Positions 1 through 5,240 of a stretch of 5,568 nucleotides of DNA are shown piece after piece (the first letter of the stretch is position 1; each line of letters starts with the position of its first letter). The notes under the pieces are model-generated. The model searched no databases and was not told where the DNA came from. It was given only the letters and a program-made list of their open reading frames with translations. The stretch comes from Candidatus Cloacimonadota bacterium (GTDB taxonomy: Bacteria > Cloacimonadota > Cloacimonadia > Cloacimonadales > TCS61), in assembly GCA_016931665.1 (NCBI GenBank), contig JAFGEH010000001.1:1-5568 (forward strand). The letters are read 5' to 3'. The position numbers were made by a program, and so were the translations under genes.

Positions 1-1
1 C

Positions 2-256
2 GATTCGGTAATAATTTCCGTTATACTGGATATGATACTGCCTCCCACTAACCTGAACATCACGATAGCGGGTGGGCAGGTAAGATTGGAATGGGATCCC
101 GTGCCGGAAGCCACTGGGTATCTGATCTATTCTTCTGATGAACCTTATGCCGGTTTTGAATTAGACGAAACCGGAGAGTTCGAAATTGAAGGGACTGTGT
201 GGACCTGTCCTTTCCTGGCCGAGAGAAGATTCTACCGGGTGGTTGCGATTAAATAG
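2..256 (+). CDS. C-terminal end of a protein with a fibronectin-III-like module (5' partial)
   Basis: The frame is open from base 2 to a TAG at 254-256, giving 84 visible codons. The ATG at 32 is probably internal, because the frame is already open upstream and no Shine-Dalgarno-like sequence precedes it. After a short hydrophobic start (DSVIISVILDM) comes a proline-led linker (PPTNL) and an alternating beta-strand pattern: VRLEWDPVPEATGYLIYSS, then a Thr/Trp strand, then the end RRFYRVVAIK. The core Trp, the GY.IY strand and the closing Y.V.A strand are the usual marks of fibronectin type III folds. Such modules often end secreted or surface proteins and mediate binding or spacing. The function of the whole protein cannot be told, because its N-terminal part lies outside the window. 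No sorting domain or membrane anchor follows the module. The gene runs tail to tail with the C11 protease gene, 15 bases away. I am fairly sure of the coding frame and the fold type, and unsure of the role. Confidence 0.72.
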   Translation, partial: DSVIISVILDMILPPTNLNITIAGGQVRLEWDPVPEATGYLIYSSDEPYAGFELDETGEFEIEGTVWTCPFLAERRFYRVVAIK

Positions 257-271
257 TGATTTTGATACAAT

Positions 272-1453
272 TCAGCGTAGAAATTCTACCAGAAATTCAT
301 CCCATCTGGACTGGGCGAAGCGCAGCCGCCGGTATTCGGGCAGCAGATTATTGAAATCGAAAGCCGTATCGGGAAACCAGAGGCAGGCGGTGGCAATATC
401 ATCCGCCGGCAGATCGATATATTCCTGAGCAATAAAGCACAATTCCAGTTGTTCCAGTAATGCTTCAGCCTGTAATGCCAGTTCCGGAGGGATTTCCTGA
501 TTCAGCAGCAGAGTAAAGAACTGCTTGATATCCACATCAGCTTCCAGATCATTGAATTCCAGGCAGCCTTCTCTGGCAGCGCTGAAATATTCCGCTCCGG
601 CAAAGGCCAGCCAATCCTCAGCCAGCTCATTCAGCCGGGCGTACAATTCAGAGAATTTATTCATTGCCGCCGCTGAACAACTCACTGGTACAAAATTATT
701 GGTAGGATTCTGGCTGCCTCCGGGTAGATATGATTCGTAGAATTGCTGCACGATCTGCACTGCCAGACTGGCCGGTGAAGACACGGATTCCCAGCCACTC
801 AGAATATCATCATAGGGAAAGCCGTCGGAACAGACAGCTGCTTCCGAACCGATCACATAACTGGCCAGTCCGTTCAATTCCGCCAGAACCTCCATGGTCT
901 GCATGTGGCAAGCATCCAGAATGATCAGGTCGGGCCAGAAACCGGTATTGTAAAGAGCATTGAAAAGATCGCCATCCGGTAGGCTGATGGAACTGCCGCT
1001 TTCATGGTCGGGACAGAATTTATTGAAATAATTATACCAGCCATTGCCATGGGACCAGATAACCAGGGCCTGCCTGCGGGCGGGATAACGGCTGTAGCCC
1101 CACTGGATGAAATTCCGGAGCGTTAGGTAATCGCCGCTGTCTATTTCGCCCAGGGAAGTGATAACCGGTGAAGTGATCTGGGGTGAATCGTCCGCCCGGA
1201 TATGATAACGGAAGGCACCCGGCTCAGAATTATCAGCATTATTGTCGATCTGCACGATCACCCTGATACGATCGGAGAAAACGGCGGCTTCCATCTCGTT
1301 GATATCAGCCAGAGCAGCATTGTTTAATCCGTTATCAGCTGCCATGTAGATCAGGATCGTCCAGTCCGCTTCCGATTGAGTGCTGCAGGCGCCTATCAGC
1401 AGCAGAAGACACCCTGTGAATATCAATAATGGATAATTATTACTTCTAAACAT
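272..1453 (-). CDS. Clostripain-family (C11) cysteine peptidase, predicted lipoprotein
   Basis: Predicted peptidase of family C11, which cleaves mainly after basic residues. Using the ATG at 1453 it has 393 residues. An N-terminal lipoprotein signal is visible: Arg3, a hydrophobic stretch at about 8-22 and a lipobox ending IGAC with Cys23, so the enzyme should be lipid-anchored outside the cytoplasmic membrane. The C11 domain opens with WTILIYMAADNGL (31-43). The likely catalytic His135 sits in WSHGNGW and the likely catalytic Cys182 in LDACHMQ. The segment GSEAAVCSDGFPYD (about 203-216) matches the conserved stretch after the Cys, and the WDEF motif near the end is also usual for the family. 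An in-frame ATG at 1525 would add 24 residues lying wholly inside butyrate kinase and would bury the signal peptide, so it was rejected. The chosen start overlaps the kinase stop by 8 bp, implying one transcript and coupling. Family assignment is strong; substrate is unknown. Confidence 0.93.
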   Translation of the reverse strand: MFRSNNYPLLIFTGCLLLLIGACSTQSEADWTILIYMAADNGLNNAALADINEMEAAVFSDRIRVIVQIDNNADNSEPGAFRYHIRADDSPQITSPVITSLGEIDSGDYLTLRNFIQWGYSRYPARRQALVIWSHGNGWYNYFNKFCPDHESGSSISLPDGDLFNALYNTGFWPDLIILDACHMQTMEVLAELNGLASYVIGSEAAVCSDGFPYDDILSGWESVSSPASLAVQIVQQFYESYLPGGSQNPTNNFVPVSCSAAAMNKFSELYARLNELAEDWLAFAGAEYFSAAREGCLEFNDLEADVDIKQFFTLLLNQEIPPELALQAEALLEQLELCFIAQEYIDLPADDIATACLWFPDTAFDFNNLLPEYRRLRFAQSRWDEFLVEFLR

Positions 1454-2522
1454 ATTCCCGAGCTTCTTCTTCACCCCGCAGAACCCGGATGGCACCTTGA
1501 CTGAGGGCTGCCATTTCCCTCTCACCCGGGACTACAAAGATGGGAGCCAGGAAGGAGACCCGCTCCCGCAATTCATTCACCAGATACTGATTATAGGCCA
1601 ACCCGCCGGTGAAGAAGATCATATCCACCCGGCCTTTAAGCACCGTGGCACAGGCTCCGATCTCCTTGGCTATCTGATAGCACATGGCCCGGAAGATGAG
1701 TTCAGCTTTGCTGTCTCCCTCTTCAATACGGCGGACTACTTCCTGGCCGTCATCGGTGCCCAGATAAGCCATCAGGCCACCGGTCTTGGTGAACATTTTC
1801 ACCATTTCCTGATGGGTATAGCTGCCCGAGAAAGCCATTTCCAGAAGATCGCCGATAGGCAGAGCGCCGGCCCGTTGCGGCGAGAAAGGCCCCATACCCA
1901 GCACCGCATTGTTTACATCAACGATCCGGCCCTGTTCGAGGGCTGCCACACTGATACCGCCACCCATGTGGGCTGCGATCATATTCATTTCCCGGAAGTT
2001 ACGTCCCTGTTCCGCAGCCAGGGTAAGTGCCACATAACGGATGTTGAGAGCGTGAAACAGAGACTTGCGTTCGATCTGGGGACAGCCCGAGACACGGGCG
2101 ATCGGTGAAAATTCATCGGTGGTAACAGGATCAACGATAAAGGCAGGAATAGCCAGGGGTTCAGCAATGGCTTTGGCGATGAAGGCTCCCAGGTTGGAAG
2201 CATGAATGCGCCCCCAGAGGGAGGGATTATTAAGATCAGCCAGCATTCTGTCATTCACCCGGTAGGTACCGCTGGCTAGCGACTTAACCAGGCCTCCCCG
2301 TCCAACCACAGCCTGCAGGCTGACAGCTTCCACCTGATTTTCCTGCATGGTTGCCAGCACCAGCTGCTTCCGGAAATCATACTGTTCGATGATCCCGCCG
2401 AATTTATCCAGCTCCCTGGCTTCATGTCGCAGTACTTTGCAGAATAGTTCCTCCTGATCTTCATAAACAGCAATCTTGGTAGAAGTTGAACCGGGATTCA
2501 CCGCCAAAACACGATATTTCAT
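1446..2522 (-). CDS. buk: Butyrate kinase (acetate/butyrate kinase family)
   Basis: Transfers phosphate between butyryl phosphate and ADP, yielding butyrate and ATP, the last step of the phosphotransbutyrylase-kinase route in the cytoplasm. It has 358 residues, the normal family length. Visible ASKHA-fold motifs are the N-terminal phosphate loop VNPGSTSTK (8-16), the segment RKSLFHALN (152-160), the central AHMGGGISV (184-192), the following GMGPFSPQRAGALP (209-222) and the adenosine-side FFTGGLAYN (303-311). The start at 2522 is set by a GGAGG five bases upstream and by alignment of MKYRVLAVNPGS with the family; a longer in-frame ATG at 2552 lacks both supports. The partner gene ptb is not in the window. 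Some family members act on isobutyrate or isovalerate phosphates made from amino acids, so branched-chain acid kinase is a real alternative. The protease gene starts inside its last codons. Confidence 0.95.
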   Translation of the reverse strand: MKYRVLAVNPGSTSTKIAVYEDQEELFCKVLRHEARELDKFGGIIEQYDFRKQLVLATMQENQVEAVSLQAVVGRGGLVKSLASGTYRVNDRMLADLNNPSLWGRIHASNLGAFIAKAIAEPLAIPAFIVDPVTTDEFSPIARVSGCPQIERKSLFHALNIRYVALTLAAEQGRNFREMNMIAAHMGGGISVAALEQGRIVDVNNAVLGMGPFSPQRAGALPIGDLLEMAFSGSYTHQEMVKMFTKTGGLMAYLGTDDGQEVVRRIEEGDSKAELIFRAMCYQIAKEIGACATVLKGRVDMIFFTGGLAYNQYLVNELRERVSFLAPIFVVPGEREMAALSQGAIRVLRGEEEAREYV

Positions 2523-2527
2523 AAAAT

Positions 2528-2532
2528 CCTCC
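2528..2532 (-). promoter_or_regulatory. Ribosome binding site of buk
   Basis: The minus strand reads GGAGG followed by five bases and then ATG at 2522. This strong site decides the start of butyrate kinase in favour of the 358-residue form over the ten-residue-longer one beginning at 2552. Confidence 0.8.
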
Positions 2533-2623
2533 GGGCAAATATACTGACCCAAATTTCCCGGCTGGCCGCACTGCCGTCAAATGATTTTTTCCCCGGTTGA
2601 AAATAGTCAATACTGTAAAATAT

Positions 2624-2653
2624 TTGACTTATAATAATCATAATTTCAATAAT
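2624..2653 (+). promoter_or_regulatory. Candidate sigma70-type promoter(s) for the tdk operon, distal
   Basis: TTGACT at 2624-2629 is followed after 18 bases by AATAAT at 2648-2653, which would start RNA about 60 bases before tdk. A perfect TATAAT also lies at 2630-2635, directly against the TTGACT, but its own -35 position carries only a weak match, so the two readings exclude each other. The surroundings are strongly AT-rich compared with the flanking genes, as expected for a promoter between divergent genes. The consensus used is the general bacterial one; promoter rules of this lineage are not known to me, so the exact hexamers are tentative. Confidence 0.4.
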
Positions 2654-2673
2654 ACAAAACAGTTATAAATTGT

Positions 2674-2701
2674 TTGACAGAATACCGCCCTTTCCAATAA
2701 A
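2674..2701 (+). promoter_or_regulatory. Candidate second promoter close to tdk
   Basis: A perfect TTGACA at 2674-2679 is followed after 16 bases by AATAAA at 2696-2701, a four-of-six match to TATAAT. It would start RNA near 2708, leaving a leader of about 13 bases that still just contains the GGAG at 2710-2713. The perfect -35 is the main support; the -10 is weak and the leader short, so this may be a chance match. Confidence 0.25.
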
Positions 2702-2724
2702 TGCGCTGCGGAGTTGATAAATGA
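2701..2724 (+). other. Seven-codon ORF overlapping the tdk start
   Basis: ATG at 2701 opens a frame encoding MRCGVDK and stops at TGA 2722-2724, which overlaps the tdk ATG in an ATGA arrangement. The tdk ribosome site GGAG lies inside it. No Shine-Dalgarno-like sequence precedes the 2701 ATG, so translation is doubtful. If it were used, it could couple to and modulate tdk initiation. A short chance ORF is at least as likely. Confidence 0.2.
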
Positions 2725-3281
2725 ATATAATCAATGGCAAGACCGGATGGATCGAAGTGATTTGCGGCAGTATGTACAGCGGCAAGACCGAAGAGCTGAT
2801 CAGGCGCATCCGGCGCACCGAATATGCCCGGCAGAAGACCCAGATCTTCAAGCCTGTTCTGGATGACCGTTATGACAGCGAACATATAGTATCGCACAAC
2901 CAGTTGAAAGAGCCATCTCAACAGGTCAATTCCGCTCGTGAGATCCTCCAGCTGCTGGAAGAGGATACCCAGGTTGTAGCTATTGACGAAGCCCAGTTTT
3001 TCGACATTGGCATTGTAGATGTCTGCAATCAGCTGGCAGACCGGGGACTGCGGGTAATTGTGGCCGGGTTGGACCAGGATTACCGGGGCCTGCCTTTCGG
3101 CCCGATGCCGCAACTACTGGCAGTGGCCGAATATATCGACAAACCCAAAGCCATCTGCGTAATCTGCGGGAACCTCGCCAGCCGCACCCAACGCCTCACC
3201 AGAGACAAAGATACCATCATGGTCGGTGCCGAAGATATCTACGAAGCCCGTTGCCGCGATTGCCATGAGGTACTGGATTAA
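2721..3281 (+). CDS. tdk: Thymidine kinase (type II, zinc-containing)
   Basis: Phosphorylates thymidine (and deoxyuridine) to the monophosphate with ATP, the salvage route to dTMP in the cytoplasm. At 186 residues it has the usual length of the TK1-like family. Residues 16-23 are the P-loop GSMYSGKT. IDEAQFF (88-94) holds the Walker B Asp89 and the catalytic Glu90. GLDQDYRGLPFG (116-127) is the conserved run leading into the lasso loop. Two cysteine pairs, Cys146/Cys149 and Cys178/Cys181, form the structural zinc site. GGAG at 2710-2713, seven bases before ATG, fixes the start. It is the first gene of the plus-strand cluster and ends with TAATG, sharing one base with yggT. All key residues are present, so an active enzyme is expected. 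Herpes-type deoxynucleoside kinases lack this zinc domain and are excluded. Confidence 0.97.
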   Translation: MNIINGKTGWIEVICGSMYSGKTEELIRRIRRTEYARQKTQIFKPVLDDRYDSEHIVSHNQLKEPSQQVNSAREILQLLEEDTQVVAIDEAQFFDIGIVDVCNQLADRGLRVIVAGLDQDYRGLPFGPMPQLLAVAEYIDKPKAICVICGNLASRTQRLTRDKDTIMVGAEDIYEARCRDCHEVLD

Positions 3282-3529
3282 TGCAGATTTTCCTGGTAAC
3301 CCTCATTGACATCTACATTTTCGTCCTGGTTATCCGTGCCCTGGTTTCCTGGTTCTCGCCCAGCCCTTACAACTCCTTATACCTGCTGCTGATCAATATA
3401 ACAGAACCTGTATTGGGGCCTATCCGCCGTTTCCTCTTCCGCCTCTTCCCCACGGGACGTATAGACTTTTCACCTCTGGTAGCCATCCTGGTTCTGAATC
3501 TGCTCAGAAACCTGATCCTGGGAATGTAA
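3281..3529 (+). CDS. yggT: YggT family integral membrane protein
   Basis: Small membrane protein of 82 residues. A first hydrophobic segment lies at about 3-25 and a second at about 62-81. Between them is the family signature: Arg19 and SWFSP (23-27), then TEPVLGPIRR (41-50) and an IDFSPL motif (61-66). YggT/YlmG proteins lie close to cell-division or membrane-homeostasis genes in many bacteria, and plastid relatives affect nucleoid or thylakoid organisation; the molecular activity is not settled. The ATG shares its A with the tdk stop (TAATG), with a GAGG ten bases upstream, so translation is probably coupled to tdk. Two bases separate its stop from the phosphorylase gene. The length and motifs fit the one-repeat form of the family; two-repeat forms are about twice as long. 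Confidence 0.93.
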   Translation: MQIFLVTLIDIYIFVLVIRALVSWFSPSPYNSLYLLLINITEPVLGPIRRFLFRLFPTGRIDFSPLVAILVLNLLRNLILGM

Positions 3530-3531
3530 AA

Positions 3532-4356
3532 ATGCCGGAGAGAATAGCCAGGGCTGCCGAATATCTCAAACAATTCCTGCCGGAATCCCCCCTGTTGGGG
3601 ATAATCCTGGGGACAGGATTGAACTCTATTGCCGACCTGCTGGAAGAAAAAATTATCATTCCTTATGGTGATATACCTGGAATGCCGGTCTCCACTGCAC
3701 CTTCCCATGCCGGAAAACTGGTTATAGGTAAATACCACGGCAAACAAATCGTCATATTTCAGGGAAGACTCCATTACTATGAAGGCTTCGACATGTTCCA
3801 GGTAACCTTCCCCGTCCGCCTGCTGCAATTCCTGAACACTTCCTACCTGGTTGTGACCAATGCTGCCGGCAGTCTGCGGGAAGAACTGCAGCCCGGACAG
3901 ATAATCCTGTTGACCGATCATATCAATTTTATGGGCACCAATCCCCTGATTGGTCCTGATATTCCCGTGTTCGGCGAAAGATTTCCCAGTCTGAATGAAC
4001 CTTATGACAGCAATATGATCGGACTGGCCTGTCAAATTGCCCGGAAAGCTGGGATCCAGGTCAGAACTGGAACCTATGTGGCCGTGACCGGACCCAGCCT
4101 GGAGACCAGGGCCGAATGCCGAATGTTCCGGCAGCTCGGTGCCGATTTGGTGGGAATGTCCACCGTACCCGAAGTGATAGTGGCTGCCCAGGGTGGAATG
4201 AAAGTGCTGGGTATTTCCGTTATCACTAATATGAGTAATCTCTTTCACGGTTATGCTCACAGCCAGGAAGAGATCAGAACCAATGCCGGTAAAGCCCTGG
4301 CAAATCTCGGGCTGTTGTTGGCAGAACTCATCAAAGTTCTTGAAAGAGAGGATTGA
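3532..4356 (+). CDS. punA: Purine nucleoside phosphorylase, trimeric class I type
   Basis: Splits purine (deoxy)nucleosides with phosphate into base and (deoxy)ribose 1-phosphate, in the cytoplasm. Its 274 residues match the trimeric human/Bacillus PunA type rather than the shorter hexameric DeoD type. Comparison with that type shows a phosphate loop GTGLNS (27-32) with Thr where human PNP has Ser, the His59 region SHAGK, GRLHYYEG (78-85) with the phosphate Arg79 and His81, TNAAG (109-113), ETRAE (191-195) with the base-binding Glu191, GMSTVPE (208-214), and Asn233 in ITNMSN. Glu plus Asn in the base pocket is the pattern of enzymes that prefer guanosine and inosine over adenosine. XapA-like xanthosine specificity cannot be excluded by eye. 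Methylthioadenosine phosphorylase is a less likely alternative, since that branch usually has a different base-contact pair. It follows yggT by two bases, with a modest GGGA eight bases upstream, and precedes the TraR-like gene by three bases. Confidence 0.94.
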   Translation: MPERIARAAEYLKQFLPESPLLGIILGTGLNSIADLLEEKIIIPYGDIPGMPVSTAPSHAGKLVIGKYHGKQIVIFQGRLHYYEGFDMFQVTFPVRLLQFLNTSYLVVTNAAGSLREELQPGQIILLTDHINFMGTNPLIGPDIPVFGERFPSLNEPYDSNMIGLACQIARKAGIQVRTGTYVAVTGPSLETRAECRMFRQLGADLVGMSTVPEVIVAAQGGMKVLGISVITNMSNLFHGYAHSQEEIRTNAGKALANLGLLLAELIKVLERED

Positions 4357-4359
4357 ACC

Positions 4360-4755
4360 ATGGCTGAAAAAAGTCTGAGCCAGGAAGCGCTTGACCGCTA
4401 CGAAAAAATACTGCTGGAAGAAAAAGAACAGACCCAGAAAATCATCAATGAGATAAATAACCTGCAGAAACTGGGCAATAAAGACAGCAGCGGGGATCTT
4501 TCTTCGTATTCGGTCCATCAGGCCGATATGGGAACAGATACGGATGAATCGGAAAAGCGCGTCTACATGCTGAACAAGGCAATAGAAAAACTGAAAAAAC
4601 TGAACGAAGCTCTGCGGCGGGTCTATGACAGATCCTATGGCATCTGCGAGATCTGCGGTCATTATATATCGGATAATCGGCTGAGGATTGTTCCCTTCGC
4701 CCGTTTCTGTATTGAATGCAAATCTAAGGAAGAAATGAAGAACAGAAGAAAATAG
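4360..4755 (+). CDS. TraR/DksA-type C4 zinc-finger protein
   Basis: A 131-residue protein of the TraR/DksA superfamily, whose members bind in the secondary channel of RNA polymerase and alter promoter activity. Residues 5-38 and about 62-92 are Glu/Lys-rich helices that would pair as the coiled coil. Between them lies SYSVHQADMGTDTDESEK (49-66), the motif region typical of YteA/YlyA-like members. The C4 zinc finger has Cys96/Cys99 and Cys117/Cys120 with 17 residues between the pairs, followed by a basic tail. The classical DxxDxA at the DksA coiled-coil tip is not obvious, so a DksA-like ppGpp response should not be assumed. An AGGA seven bases before ATG supports the start. The gene lies immediately upstream of lspA, as ylyA does in Bacillus. 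The TAG stop overlaps the lspA GTG by one base. Confidence 0.94.
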   Translation: MAEKSLSQEALDRYEKILLEEKEQTQKIINEINNLQKLGNKDSSGDLSSYSVHQADMGTDTDESEKRVYMLNKAIEKLKKLNEALRRVYDRSYGICEICGHYISDNRLRIVPFARFCIECKSKEEMKNRRK

Positions 4756-5240
4756 TGAGATCTTATACCTATTTCGGCCTTACGGCCATCGTTCTGGTGC
4801 TCGACCAGCTATCTAAAGCCGTTATCAGAAATCTGCTGACTCCCGGAGAGATTATCCGTATCACCGAGAAATTCCTCTGGATTACCCATACAACCAATAG
4901 TGGCGCCGCTTTCAGCCTTTCTCTCGGCTCTGAACTGTACAACCGCCTGTTCTTCTCTTTCATCGCCCTCATCGCCTCCCTGGTTTTTGCCCTGCTGGTA
5001 TTGAAATCCAGGCAGAAGATCGAGAAAATAGTCTTCGCTCTTATCCTGGGCGGAACTCTGGGAAATCTGATTGACAGAATTTTTCAGGGCGAGGTTACTG
5101 ATTTTATCTGGTGCGATTTTCCCGATTTCATCATGACACGCTGGCCGGTATTCAATCTGGCAGACAGCTCCATCGTGGTGGCTATCGGGATCATGATCGT
5201 CCATGTTTTATTTTTTGCCAAGAAACAAGGAGCTGATTAA
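4755..5240 (+). CDS. lspA: Lipoprotein signal peptidase (signal peptidase II)
   Basis: Inner-membrane aspartyl protease that removes signal peptides from diacylglyceryl-modified prolipoproteins just before the lipid-bearing Cys. Its 161 residues are typical. Conserved elements run in order: DQLSK with Asp17, TNSGAAF (47-53), GGTLGNLIDR (99-108 plus Arg109), EVTDF (113-117) and FNLADS (133-138). The catalytic aspartate pair is among Asp108, Asp116 and Asp137, all present. Four membrane segments are expected, near 5-22, 62-84, 91-107 and 133-155. The start is a GTG at 4755 that shares its G with the preceding TAG stop (TAGTG). No ATG in this frame would keep the first membrane helix, and the upstream Shine-Dalgarno match is weak, so re-initiation after the TraR-like gene is likely. 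The predicted C11 lipoprotein in this window would be a substrate. The stop shares a base with the next gene (TAATG). Confidence 0.97.
   Translation: MRSYTYFGLTAIVLVLDQLSKAVIRNLLTPGEIIRITEKFLWITHTTNSGAAFSLSLGSELYNRLFFSFIALIASLVFALLVLKSRQKIEKIVFALILGGTLGNLIDRIFQGEVTDFIWCDFPDFIMTRWPVFNLADSSIVVAIGIMIVHVLFFAKKQGAD
5227..5232 (+). promoter_or_regulatory. Ribosome binding site of the right-edge secreted protein gene
   Basis: AAGGAG lies seven bases before the ATG at 5240, inside the last lspA codons. It is the best ribosome site in the plus-strand cluster and fixes the start of the partial gene. It also suggests that this gene can be translated more strongly than lspA, whose GTG start is poorly served. 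Confidence 0.75.

Noticed and set aside
1454..1525. Longer start (ATG at 1525) for the C11 peptidase
   Set aside because: The extra 24 residues lie inside buk and would place the lipoprotein signal peptide internally, so the ATG at 1453 fits better.
1497..2108. A 203-codon plus-strand frame antisense to buk
   Set aside because: The sense strand encodes a complete butyrate kinase with every family motif; the antisense product has no recognisable domain and lacks a convincing ribosome site.
2536..2543. TATATTTG on the minus strand, like the TAnnTTTG -7 box of Bacteroidetes, just upstream of buk
   Set aside because: RNA starting from it would begin about at the buk ribosome site, leaving no usable leader, and no TTTG lies at the right distance upstream.
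2559..2590. CGGC/GCCG pairing followed by six Ts, read as a possible plus-strand terminator
   Set aside because: The stem is only four pairs with a ten-base loop, nine bases separate it from the T run, and no plus-strand gene ends there.
2646..3113. A 155-codon minus-strand frame antisense to tdk
   Set aside because: It overlaps an intact thymidine kinase and runs through its promoter region; the product shows no domain.
3367..4662. A 431-codon open frame on the minus strand across yggT, punA and the TraR-like gene
   Set aside because: It is codon-aligned with punA and the TraR-like gene, which share a frame and avoid TTA, CTA and TCA, so few antisense stops arise. Its product is rich in Phe, His and Gln and resembles no known family, while the sense genes have full motifs.
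4809..5204. A 131-codon minus-strand frame antisense to lspA
   Set aside because: It mirrors the hydrophobic codons of lspA and gives a low-complexity Asp/Gln/Glu-rich product, typical of a shadow frame.
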